The notes under the pieces are model-generated. The model was not told the origin of the DNA. It made no database searches and saw only the letters and a list, made by a program, of their open reading frames with translations. Below, one piece after another: positions 55,800-64,000 of a DNA stretch of 64,000 nt; position 1 is the stretch's first letter; every line of letters begins with the position of its first letter. The stretch is from Pedobacter riviphilus (GTDB lineage Bacteria > Bacteroidota > Bacteroidia > Sphingobacteriales > Sphingobacteriaceae), in NCBI RefSeq assembly GCF_014692875.1, contig NZ_CP061171.1, forward strand, positions 4,898,001-4,962,000, in the 5' to 3' direction. Both the position numbers and the translations under genes were made by a program.

Positions 55800-58385
55800 A
55801 TGCCCAAACTTCGTTTAACTACGCAACGAGAATCTATTTTTAATAATGAGGTAATCTCAAAATTCGAGCTATTTAACAGTTTATTTCTCACCTTGCCTTT
55901 TTACAAAATTAAAGATACCGGAACACTGCTTCCGTTGTTTTTTAAAAGCTGCGAAGAAGGCATCGCAAACGGAGAAAAACCTGCACAGATTATCGAAGAG
56001 TTTTTTGCCAAGTATACCAGTTATACCGAGCGAAAGGATATTGTTGACCTGCTTTTCCGTTTTATCCAGTATATCGAACGTCAGGTGGTACTTTTTGATG
56101 CCGTAGAAGATGCTTCTTTTACTAAGTTAAATACTACTGATGAGCAGAGTACATTAGCATTTATTTTAAAGAAGAATGCAGATAACAAACCGATGCTATC
56201 GAAAATTGAGAAACTGATTGATGAACTTTCGCTTCGTTTGGTTTTAACCGCACATCCAACCCAGTTTTATCCCGGAAGTGTATTGGCCATTATTACCGAT
56301 TTAACCAAGGCCATTAGGGATAACGATCTTACCTCGATGAACTCTTTGCTACAGCAATTGGGTAAAACGCCATTTTTTAATAAAAAATCGCCAACACCGG
56401 TTGATGAGGCCCTAAACCTGGCTTGGTTTTTAGAAAATACTTTTTATTTCGCTGCAGCCAATATTCAGGAAGAAATAGATCAGAACCTGGATGAATACAA
56501 TCTGGAAACCAAGAAAATTTTAGAACTGGGTTTCTGGCCCGGGGGAGATAGGGATGGAAATCCAAATATCCATGCCGATACGACCTTGGCAGTTTCTAAA
56601 ATGTTGCGACAGATCCTTTTCCGTTGTTACTACCGCGATTTTAGGGTAATTAAACGTCGCATTACCTTTAGAGGTGTTGAAGAAAATATCGCAAAGCTGC
56701 ATGACGTGTTGTATCTAAATGCTTTTGACCAGACCTGTGAGCTTCATGATATTTCTGATGAACTAAGGGATAACCTGAATAAAATTAAAGAAACATTATT
56801 AGCCGAACATGAAGGTTTGTTTGTTGACCTGGTTAACGACCTGATCCGTAAGATAGACTTATATGGTAACTATTTTGCTTCGTTAGATATCCGTCAGGAT
56901 AGTCGTGTGCTGCGAAATGTGCATGCCTATTGCCGCGCCAATAAGCCCATTTCTTCGTTATATCCTGCTGATTATGATAAACTGTCCGAAGCAGAGAAAT
57001 TAGCTTTGATTTCTTTTAAAGAGGCAACGGTTGTTTACGCCAGTGAGCCTGATGCTTTGACAAAAGATACGATTGAGGTAATTAAAGAAATTAAAGGTAT
57101 CCAAAAACGCAATGGCGAAAAAGCCTGTCATCGTTTTATTATCAGCAATTGCCAGCAGGCGAGTGATATCCTTCAGTTGATTGAGCTTTTCTTATGGAAC
57201 GGATGGAGCAAAGATTCGTTAACCATTGATTTTGTGCCGCTTTTCGAAACGGTAAACGACTTAAAAGGCGCTGCGGCCATTATGGAAACCTTGTATAGCA
57301 ATCCGTTTTACAAAGCACACCTCGCTAAACGCGGCAATAAACAGCATATTATGTTGGGTTATTCTGATAGTACCAAAGATGGTGGTTACTTAATGGCCAA
57401 CTGGTCTATCTTTAATGGTAAAACATCTTTGTCGGCTGTTGCAGCAAACCATAATATCCAGCTGGCCTTTTTTGATGGTCGTGGTGGCCCGCCTGCACGT
57501 GGTGGAGGTAAAACACACCGCTTTTATGCTTCAATGGGTAAGGAAATTGCGAACAAGAATATGCAGTTAACCGTGCAAGGGCAAACCATCAGTTCTCAAT
57601 ACGGATCGGTAGAAAGTGCAGAATTTAATATAGAGCAATTAATCAACGCCGGATTGACCTCTGGACTGAAAGAGAAACACAATATTCTGTTAGATTCTGA
57701 AAATAAAACCCTGCTTGATGAAATGGCCGAAGAAAGTTATAAGGCTTTTGTTGATTTGCGTGAACATCCATTATTTGTGAGTTATCTTGAAAAGTTATCT
57801 CCTTTAAAACTATTATCTCAGGCGAATATTAGCAGCCGTCCGGTAAAAAGAAATGGTGGTGGCGAGATGAAGCTTGAAGATTTAAGGGCCATTAGTTTTG
57901 TTACCGCATGGAGCATGCTGAAACAAAATGTTCCAGGTTTTTACGGTATGGGAACAGCTTTGAAAAACCAGGAAAAGGCCGGAAACTGGGATAAAGTGGC
58001 AAAAGTTTATCAGGACTCCGATTATCTGAAAACGATTGTAGATAACTGTATGATGAGTATGAGCAAATCAGACTTTACTATTACAGCGCATTTGGCCGCA
58101 GATAAGGAGTTTGGTGCTTTTTGGACACAACTACACAACGAATTCGAATTAGCGAAGGAGATGCTTTTAAAACTCTCCGGACAGCCAACATTAATGGCTA
58201 ATTATCCAATAGATAAAAAATCGATCGCCACACGTGAGAAAATTATTTTACCATTAGTATTAATCCAGCATTTTGCTTTAGAGAAACTACAGCACGACCA
58301 AAACGAAAAAGACCAGCATGCTTTAGAAAAACTTGCGGTAAGAACGGTGTTTGGTATTGTAAATGCGGGTAGGAACTTAGCTTAA
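55800..58385 (+). CDS. ppc: Phosphoenolpyruvate carboxylase
   Basis: Carboxylates phosphoenolpyruvate to oxaloacetate to refill the TCA cycle. The 861 residues have LTAHPTQFYPGS (catalytic H152), FWPGGDRDGNPNI, the substrate-binding KDGGYLMANW region (with LGYSDST), and FFDGRGGPPARGGGKT. The motif FDGRGG differs from E. coli FHGRGG at the histidine of the glycine-rich loop, and TAHPTQ replaces TAHPTE. I expect these are lineage features. The C-terminus ends NAGRNLA, keeping the conserved RN near the end. Standalone gene. Confidence 0.95.
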   Translation: MPKLRLTTQRESIFNNEVISKFELFNSLFLTLPFYKIKDTGTLLPLFFKSCEEGIANGEKPAQIIEEFFAKYTSYTERKDIVDLLFRFIQYIERQVVLFDAVEDASFTKLNTTDEQSTLAFILKKNADNKPMLSKIEKLIDELSLRLVLTAHPTQFYPGSVLAIITDLTKAIRDNDLTSMNSLLQQLGKTPFFNKKSPTPVDEALNLAWFLENTFYFAAANIQEEIDQNLDEYNLETKKILELGFWPGGDRDGNPNIHADTTLAVSKMLRQILFRCYYRDFRVIKRRITFRGVEENIAKLHDVLYLNAFDQTCELHDISDELRDNLNKIKETLLAEHEGLFVDLVNDLIRKIDLYGNYFASLDIRQDSRVLRNVHAYCRANKPISSLYPADYDKLSEAEKLALISFKEATVVYASEPDALTKDTIEVIKEIKGIQKRNGEKACHRFIISNCQQASDILQLIELFLWNGWSKDSLTIDFVPLFETVNDLKGAAAIMETLYSNPFYKAHLAKRGNKQHIMLGYSDSTKDGGYLMANWSIFNGKTSLSAVAANHNIQLAFFDGRGGPPARGGGKTHRFYASMGKEIANKNMQLTVQGQTISSQYGSVESAEFNIEQLINAGLTSGLKEKHNILLDSENKTLLDEMAEESYKAFVDLREHPLFVSYLEKLSPLKLLSQANISSRPVKRNGGGEMKLEDLRAISFVTAWSMLKQNVPGFYGMGTALKNQEKAGNWDKVAKVYQDSDYLKTIVDNCMMSMSKSDFTITAHLAADKEFGAFWTQLHNEFELAKEMLLKLSGQPTLMANYPIDKKSIATREKIILPLVLIQHFALEKLQHDQNEKDQHALEKLAVRTVFGIVNAGRNLA

Positions 58386-58396
58386 CCCCGCCTACA

Positions 58397-58427
58397 AACC
58401 CGTAAGGTTTTTAAAACCTTACGGGTT
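58397..58427. repeat. Perfect palindrome downstream of ppc
   Basis: Arms AACCCGTAAGGTTTT (58397-58411) and AAAACCTTACGGGTT (58413-58427) with a 1-base centre. Shares ACCTTAC with the palindrome at 18288. It may help end ppc transcription. Confidence 0.7.
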
Positions 58428-58441
58428 AAATATATAACCCC

Positions 58442-58470
58442 AAGGTCTGTGTTCCTACAGACCTTTTTTT
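58442..58470 (+). terminator. Rho-independent terminator after ppc
   Basis: AAGGTCTGT, loop GTTCCT, ACAGACCTT, followed by TTTTT: a 9-bp stem and T-tract. Confidence 0.85.
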
Positions 58471-58639
58471 GGCTCTTATCATTCTGAGGTATAGGGAATC
58501 TGTCGAATAATAGCAGATAAAACCGAGCCTTGTTTTCCAAAAAACAGACTCAAAGCTATAAACAGATGCATATGTTTTAATAGCTGGAAAGATGCTGAAA
58601 TAAATTCAGCATGACGAGAAGCAGAAAAAACACCAAACA

Positions 58640-58675
58640 AAAATCCCTCGCAAATTCACATCTGCGAGGGATTTT
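58640..58675 (-). terminator. Terminator of the peroxiredoxin operon
   Basis: AAAATCCCTCGCA and TGCGAGGGATTTT, a 13-bp stem, with Ts on the minus-strand side. It follows the DUF6952-like gene. Confidence 0.8.
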
Positions 58676-58711
58676 ATATTTTGAAAAAGCCAGATTAAAG
58701 CTTAAAGACGA

Positions 58712-58960
58712 TTATCGATCAATCGAACCCATTACTTTTTGACCAAAAGCATTTAATGCGTCTTTTTCGGCAGCGCCTTCGCTTACCATCTGGTGTACTT
58801 CTAATGCACCACAAATATTGGTAATCATTTCGCCCGCTACATCAATCTCATGCTCACTAACACCTCTAAATTCGCAAAATGCTTCTAATACTTCTAAAGT
58901 ACTCTCCAGTTGAGCCGGAGTGGTATTTTGAAATAATTGTCTTATAACTGGAATCTTCAT
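58712..58960 (-). CDS. DUF6952-like small protein of peroxiredoxin operon
   Basis: An 82-residue all-helical, acidic protein (TLEVLEAFCEFRGVSEHEID, AGEMITNICGALEVHQMVSE). I recall this family (DUF6952) as a Bacteroidota protein found next to thioredoxin and peroxiredoxin genes, as here; family naming is from memory. It overlaps the thioredoxin stop codon by one base (TAATG). It holds two cysteines. It may assist or regulate the peroxide-reducing system; function is unknown. Confidence 0.75.
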   Translation of the reverse strand: MKIPVIRQLFQNTTPAQLESTLEVLEAFCEFRGVSEHEIDVAGEMITNICGALEVHQMVSEGAAEKDALNAFGQKVMGSIDR

Positions 58961-59268
58961 TACTTTATCTTGTTAAATAGTTCAATTAAACCTTCTGCTT
59001 TGTTGGTTTGCACCTGGTCTACCAAAGCGCCGCCTTCAAAAGCTGCAAAAGTTGGTAAATTATCAACGTTTGCAAATTTGCGTGAGTTTGGAAGTTTTTC
59101 GGCATCAACAATCAAGAAAGCGACATCTTCATTTTCCGAAGCCAGTTTTTTAAACTTAGGTTTCATGATTCTGCAGTTTCCGCACCAAGATGCAGCATAC
59201 TGAACCATCACCTTTGAGTTGTCGGCCAGGTGTTGTTGAAGATTATCTTCTGTTAATTCTAAAAACAT
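58960..59268 (-). CDS. Thioredoxin-family protein (CGNC active site)
   Basis: A 102-residue thioredoxin fold with active site WCGNC (C29, C32) in QYAASWCGNCRIMKPKF and the cis-proline segment VDNLPTFAAFEGG. The usual CGPC is CGNC here, which may shift the redox potential. It sits 14 bases after the peroxiredoxin stop in the same operon and probably reduces that enzyme. No signal peptide, so it is cytoplasmic. Confidence 0.93.
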   Translation of the reverse strand: MFLELTEDNLQQHLADNSKVMVQYAASWCGNCRIMKPKFKKLASENEDVAFLIVDAEKLPNSRKFANVDNLPTFAAFEGGALVDQVQTNKAEGLIELFNKIK

Positions 59269-59282
59269 AACGTTTTGTTTAA

Positions 59283-59915
<633 letters not shown>

Positions 59916-59942
59916 AATTTTTTGTCTTTAATTTTGTTGCCA

Positions 59943-59973
59943 CAAAGGTAAGGCTAAAAGCGGAGTGAATCAA
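59943..59973 (-). promoter_or_regulatory. Bacteroidota promoter of the peroxiredoxin operon
   Basis: On the minus strand, TTG (59971-59973) and TACCTTTG (59943-59950) are separated by 20 bases, matching the TTG-N19-20-TAnnTTTG consensus. The start codon is 27 bases downstream of the -7 box. Confidence 0.8.
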
Positions 59974-60072
59974 CCCCGATCTGCTAATACTTAATTATAT
60001 TTATTGATAACGATATAGATAAAAACTATATTGATATCTTAAATTATAGCCGTATGCTATTTGAACCTTTTG

Positions 60073-60107
60073 TCGTCATTTCGAGCGGAGTGTAACGCAG
60101 TAGAGAT
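60073..60107. repeat. Fragment of dispersed repeat
   Basis: CGTCATTTCGAGCGGAGTG and the following GTAGAGATGG resemble the degraded repeat at 9866. It lies just beyond the 3' end of the S9 peptidase gene. Confidence 0.5.
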
Positions 60108-60128
60108 GGCAACCAGCTTAACGGAAAG

Positions 60129-62513
60129 CTACTTTTTTAACGTATTCTCATACAATTTAAATATTCTTTTATACTCATCGGTCCAACTGCTTGGCTCGAT
60201 AAAACCATGGTCTTCTACCGGATAAACCGCAAGTTCCCAGTTATTTTTACCCAACTCAATAAAACGTTGCGTTAGGCGTACAATATCCTGAAAATGAACA
60301 TTCACATCAACCATTCCATGTGCCATTAAAAGGTTTCCCTTTAACTTATCGGCGAAATAGATCGGAGAGCTTCTTTTGTATGCAATTGGGTCGTTAAAGG
60401 GTTCATTTAAAATATTCGAGGTATAACCATGGTTGTAATGCGCCCAGTCGGTAACCGAACGTAAAGCGGCACCACTGGTAAAAACCTCGGGCTCGTTAAA
60501 CATCGCCATCAGCGTGATAAAACCGCCATACGAGCCGCCATATAAACCAACATGCTGCGGGTTAACACCATATTTCTCCACCAAAAACTTAACGCCATCT
60601 ACCTGGTCCGTTAAATCTTTTCCACCCATATGACGGTAGATGCCTGTACGGTGATCGCGGCCATAGCCAGAACTTCCGGTATAATCAATGTCAATTACGG
60701 TGTAACCATTATCAGCCAGTAAATTATTGAACATAAACTCGCGGAAGTAAGTGCTCCAGCCAAAGTGAACGTTTTGAAGATAACCTGCACCATGAACAAA
60801 AACTACCGCGGGATGGTTAGGATGCGGATTATCCGATTTATAAACTCTTGCATACACATCTGCGCCATAACGGTTTTTAAAGGTTACCATATCCGGTTGA
60901 CGCCATTTGTAAGAATTAAACTCAGCAGATGTAGATTGCGTAATTTTTTCGGCTTTGGCTCCAACCTTATTCGGCTGAAGATACAACTCACCAGGTTTAT
61001 CCATAAAGGAGTAATTAATGGCGATGTATTTCTCGTCAGGAGAAAGCGTAATTTCATTTAAACCTTTCATAGTGGTAATCTGCACAGGTTCGCCACCATT
61101 AACACCGATTTTAAAGAAATTGGTAATACCAGGATGCTCTTTGTTTGCTTTAAAATAAAAGATGCTTCTATCTTTTGAAAGCTGAACAGATTGTACTTCC
61201 CATTTGCCGGAGGTTAGTTGTTTTTTATCGCCTGTGGTAACATTAGCTACATAAAGATGCGAATACCCGGTAGCTTCGCTTTGGTAATAAAAGCGGTTAT
61301 TGTCTATCCATCCAGTACTACCCTGGTAAAAGCCACTAATGCCTGGGCCACCAATCCAGGCTTCATCCCATTGGCGGTCTATTAAAGAAAATTTACCAGT
61401 TAAAGCATCTAGTTTTAAAATCCAGCGGTCTTTATTGTCGGTAGATGTTGCCACAACAATTGCCGTACTTCCATTATCGTTCCAAAGTGGCCCAAAGAAA
61501 TTTACAGGTCTGTCTGCATTTTTCTTTTTTAGCGTATCCAATTCTTTTGGATAATCTTTAAGGTAATCAGGAAGATCTTTAATGCCCGGTATGGTAGCAG
61601 TCTGAATGGCATAAACAGAATCTTTTTGGGTATCGTAGATAAAGCCCTGCGAAATATTTTCATTTTCTCCAACCTTTGTTCTGCCAGGAATATCTTCGGT
61701 ATAGCCTGATGATGTGATATAATTCGGAACAACAGTGCTATGGTTATTCTGCGCTGGTGTGGTGAGCTTATAAGTAATAAAATGCCCATCGGGACTAATG
61801 GTTACACCATTTAAAAATTTATCTTCGGTATAAAGCTCTTTTAATGGTTTTGTATCTGCAGATGTTGCGCCAGAACGGCCTCTTCCACCACGGGCACCAC
61901 TTCTGGTTTCTGCATTTCTCTTTTTGATGATATCGAAGAGTTCGGTTTGCTGTGCTTTCAGCCATTTATCCTGCTCGGTAACAGGTTTGGTTTCTGGCCT
62001 TCCGGCTTTTTTACCTTTAACGAAATTGGTGAGCTGTTTGGTTTCGGCTGATTTTAGATCTACCTCGAAAAGATTATCACCCAATTGATAAACAACATTT
62101 CCACTGGTTAAAAAAAAAGGGCTGCTTTCCCGCTCTTGTGTACTAGTTAACCGCGTTTCTTTATTGTTTTTGAAATTCTGCAAATAGATATCGCCACTTT
62201 TTTCGATTAAACCAAGTGAGCGGTCAGTATTATAGGTATAGTTTAAGCTTAACAGTTTTTCATCTTCCTTTTCTGCGGCTTTAACCGGTTTGGTAGATGT
62301 TGCTGAAACCTTGAATAATTCTTCTTTAGCTTTATTTTCGGGATTCCAGTTAAAGTACAGGGTTTTGCTATCTGCAGTCCAACGGAAATTAGTTGGTGCA
62401 ACGCCCATCCACTTTGGATCGCGCATGATCTTTTCTACGGTTAAAGGCGCTAGTTGTTGCGCGAAAGTATATTCGCCTGTGCAAAGCAAAAGGAAAAGTA
62501 AATATTTCTTCAT
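60129..62513 (-). CDS. Secreted S9-family prolyl oligopeptidase (DPP IV-like)
   Basis: 794 residues from ATG 62513 (the upstream TTG at 62534 is unlikely). Signal peptide MKKYLLFLLLCTGEYTFAQ. A beta-propeller N-terminal half (with SPDGHFITYKL, KDRSIFYFKAN) is followed by an alpha/beta-hydrolase domain. The triad is S661 in GGSYGG, D736 in GMVDVNVHF and H769 in EDHGF. It releases di- or oligopeptides in the periplasm. A stretch rich in arginine/glycine (TRSGARGGRGRSG, about residue 210) is unusual. Single gene. Confidence 0.93.
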   Translation of the reverse strand: MKKYLLFLLLCTGEYTFAQQLAPLTVEKIMRDPKWMGVAPTNFRWTADSKTLYFNWNPENKAKEELFKVSATSTKPVKAAEKEDEKLLSLNYTYNTDRSLGLIEKSGDIYLQNFKNNKETRLTSTQERESSPFFLTSGNVVYQLGDNLFEVDLKSAETKQLTNFVKGKKAGRPETKPVTEQDKWLKAQQTELFDIIKKRNAETRSGARGGRGRSGATSADTKPLKELYTEDKFLNGVTISPDGHFITYKLTTPAQNNHSTVVPNYITSSGYTEDIPGRTKVGENENISQGFIYDTQKDSVYAIQTATIPGIKDLPDYLKDYPKELDTLKKKNADRPVNFFGPLWNDNGSTAIVVATSTDNKDRWILKLDALTGKFSLIDRQWDEAWIGGPGISGFYQGSTGWIDNNRFYYQSEATGYSHLYVANVTTGDKKQLTSGKWEVQSVQLSKDRSIFYFKANKEHPGITNFFKIGVNGGEPVQITTMKGLNEITLSPDEKYIAINYSFMDKPGELYLQPNKVGAKAEKITQSTSAEFNSYKWRQPDMVTFKNRYGADVYARVYKSDNPHPNHPAVVFVHGAGYLQNVHFGWSTYFREFMFNNLLADNGYTVIDIDYTGSSGYGRDHRTGIYRHMGGKDLTDQVDGVKFLVEKYGVNPQHVGLYGGSYGGFITLMAMFNEPEVFTSGAALRSVTDWAHYNHGYTSNILNEPFNDPIAYKRSSPIYFADKLKGNLLMAHGMVDVNVHFQDIVRLTQRFIELGKNNWELAVYPVEDHGFIEPSSWTDEYKRIFKLYENTLKK

Positions 62514-62694
62514 GAATTTTAGGTTTGGACGCAATTTAGGTAAAGCGCCACCTAATTTTAAAAGGAAATGGAAATGTTACAACAACCTCCCTATGAAGGA
62601 TAGTGTTTTATAGCAAAAGCTCTTCATTCCCTCTCCTTGAGGAGCGAGGCCACACGAAAGGCAGATTAGCTGCACCCACTTACATAGAGAGGGG

Positions 62695-63882
62695 TTAGCG
62701 GATTACCCTGCCCGTTTTATCTACATTCACATCATCGAACGGCTTTAGGTACTCGTTGATGATTATTGCAAATTCTCTTCTGGTTAATACTTTTTTAAGG
62801 TCGTATTTAGAAGTAAACTTGTAATTTTTGCTCCACTTTTTTTGCAGTTCGGTTTTGATTGCCTCAACCGATTTATTGCCTACATAACAAACCATCGCAA
62901 TGGTGTTTTCTAAATTAATGGGGATATTCTGATGGTCATCAAACCAGATCTGGGCCTTGTAATAATAATCTTTGATCGGCTGCTTAATTTCATCGTAAGT
63001 AACCTCTTTTTCAGGGTTGAAATAGGCTTTATCTTGCCTTATTTCTGCCTTAAGAATACCGGTTACACCAACTTTCTGAATGGCGAGCCAATTAGAATCT
63101 ATCACTTTTACATCCTCAAAAGGCATTAATGCATGTTTGTAACTAAGTAATTCGCCCTGAATCCTTTTTAAGTTCGATAAACTGGTTTTTGTGTCGAAAA
63201 AAGCGGTATAAGCGGCGGTTGCTCCGGCGGCAGGTCCGATTTCAAATTGATCGGCAGGAATATATAAAAGGTTTTCCTGATTTGGGATGAGTAAGCTGTA
63301 TAAAGATAAAAAATCGGCCCCTTTGGACGAAACACTTGCTACTGTTGTTCTATATAGGGTTTCGTTATAATTTAATTGATTTGAAGGGGCAGGATTTAAG
63401 TTTGTAATTTTTAATGCAGCCATTAATTTTCCTGGATTGTCGGCCATAATCAGAACTTTTGCTTTGATGCTCGTATCTTTAGTGAGTTTCACTTCCCAGC
63501 CGCTGCCAGATCGTTTAATTTCAATATAAGGCGTATTATTAATCACATTTAATAGCAGCGTGCTATCAACCGTTACTTTTGTCGGCTTCTTTTTATCGGG
63601 TTTTGGTTTAGGCGCTGCTAAGCTTTTTGCGTTTTCAATTTCCCTTTTTAGAAAGTCCTGATAGAAATTTACCTCCGTTTTAGGCTTGCCCTCAGAAACT
63701 TTCTTAAGATTGAGCTGTTCCTTTTGTGTGAGTAAAATGGTTTTAACACCAGATTTAAATGATTGAAAAGATGCGGTATATGCGGCATCACCACTGCCAA
63801 TAACCAGTACATCTGTTTTTAGGGTTTGGGCATGTATAATAACGGGAATTATGAATGCAAAAACAAAAAACAATCTTTTCAT
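62695..63882 (-). CDS. Secreted FAD-dependent oxidoreductase-like protein
   Basis: 395 residues with a signal peptide (MKRLFFVFAFIIPVIIHAQ). The N-terminus has TDVLVIGSGDAAYTASFQSF, a Rossmann GxGxxA motif, and ATAAYTAF occurs later. The other conserved FAD residues of the usual families are weak, and a lysine/proline-rich linker (KPKPDKKKPTK, about residues 96-106) is unusual. The motif suggests dinucleotide binding, but catalysis is unproven. It is the last gene, on the minus strand with the S9 peptidase, separated by a 181-base spacer. Confidence 0.7.
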   Translation of the reverse strand: MKRLFFVFAFIIPVIIHAQTLKTDVLVIGSGDAAYTASFQSFKSGVKTILLTQKEQLNLKKVSEGKPKTEVNFYQDFLKREIENAKSLAAPKPKPDKKKPTKVTVDSTLLLNVINNTPYIEIKRSGSGWEVKLTKDTSIKAKVLIMADNPGKLMAALKITNLNPAPSNQLNYNETLYRTTVASVSSKGADFLSLYSLLIPNQENLLYIPADQFEIGPAAGATAAYTAFFDTKTSLSNLKRIQGELLSYKHALMPFEDVKVIDSNWLAIQKVGVTGILKAEIRQDKAYFNPEKEVTYDEIKQPIKDYYYKAQIWFDDHQNIPINLENTIAMVCYVGNKSVEAIKTELQKKWSKNYKFTSKYDLKKVLTRREFAIIINEYLKPFDDVNVDKTGRVIR

Positions 63883-64000
63883 CTGTGAATATTAAAATTT
63901 GCTGCAATATGCTTTAAATGAATGAATTTTTAATGAAATGAATGCATTTTAACTAAATTTAACGCACAACATAGATAGGCTTTTTGAGCTTATTTCAAAG

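Larger units (their letters stand above)
58386..58711. other. Spacer with two terminators and repeat scraps
   Basis: 326 bases without a gene. It holds the palindrome 58397-58427, the terminator 58442-58470, scraps of the dispersed repeat (AAACCGAGCCTTG, 58520; ATGCTGAAATAAATTCAGCA, 58592-58611), and the minus-strand terminator 58640-58675. Confidence 0.6.

Overview
The window looks like chromosome from a Bacteroidota bacterium of the Sphingobacteriaceae (Pedobacter-like; inferred from protein families and style, not from a database match). The grounds are a SusC/SusD pair, Bacteroidota-type promoters (TAnnTTTG -7 boxes), a Y_Y_Y/two-component-propeller sensor kinase, DUF4175, DUF2911 and CPBP proteins, moderate-to-low GC, and many short palindromic repeats between genes. 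Most genes are housekeeping. No CRISPR array, prophage, transposase, rRNA or tRNA gene was seen.

Layout. 1-2016: 3'-truncated secreted M14 metallocarboxypeptidase (minus). 2150-4877: cobalamin riboswitch and metE. 5162-9840: thioesterase, methyltransferase, cdsA, DUF2007, CPBP protease, dusB, apaG. 10534-15017: zinc peptidase, FAD oxidoreductase, purU, rmuC. 15245-18275 (minus): two AT-rich orphans, thiL, a dicarboxylate symporter. 18329-21364: divergent nadA and nadB for quinolinate synthesis. 21463-28906: gamma-carbonic anhydrase, Ig-like lipoprotein, mnmG, an ABC-F ATPase and ybeY. Two near-perfect parS sites lie between mnmG and the ABC-F gene, which suggests the window is not far from the replication origin. 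29085-32402: a giant DUF4175 coiled-coil membrane protein.

32748-46647 is the most accessory part. It holds a GDPD-GH16 fusion enzyme, a Tat-exported phospholipase C, a propeller-type sensor kinase with its NarL-type regulator, a VOC protein coupled to an AraC regulator, and a SusC/SusD uptake pair with an NTF2-like protein. Together these suggest sensing and scavenging of glycerophosphoryl or phospholipid compounds and an oligosaccharide. The functional link is inferred from neighbourhood only.

47371-64000: DUF2911 protein, small membrane protein, GH9-CE4 fusion glycosidase, TetR-regulated TolC/HlyD/MFS efflux operon with an operator inside its promoter, PEP carboxylase, a peroxiredoxin-thioredoxin-DUF6952 operon, an S9 peptidase and a secreted FAD-like protein. 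No clearly new multi-gene system was identified. The strongest leads are the two enzyme fusions, the parS pair, the LytTR-like repeat unit without a gene at 28.0-28.2 kb, and the composite palindromic repeat family.
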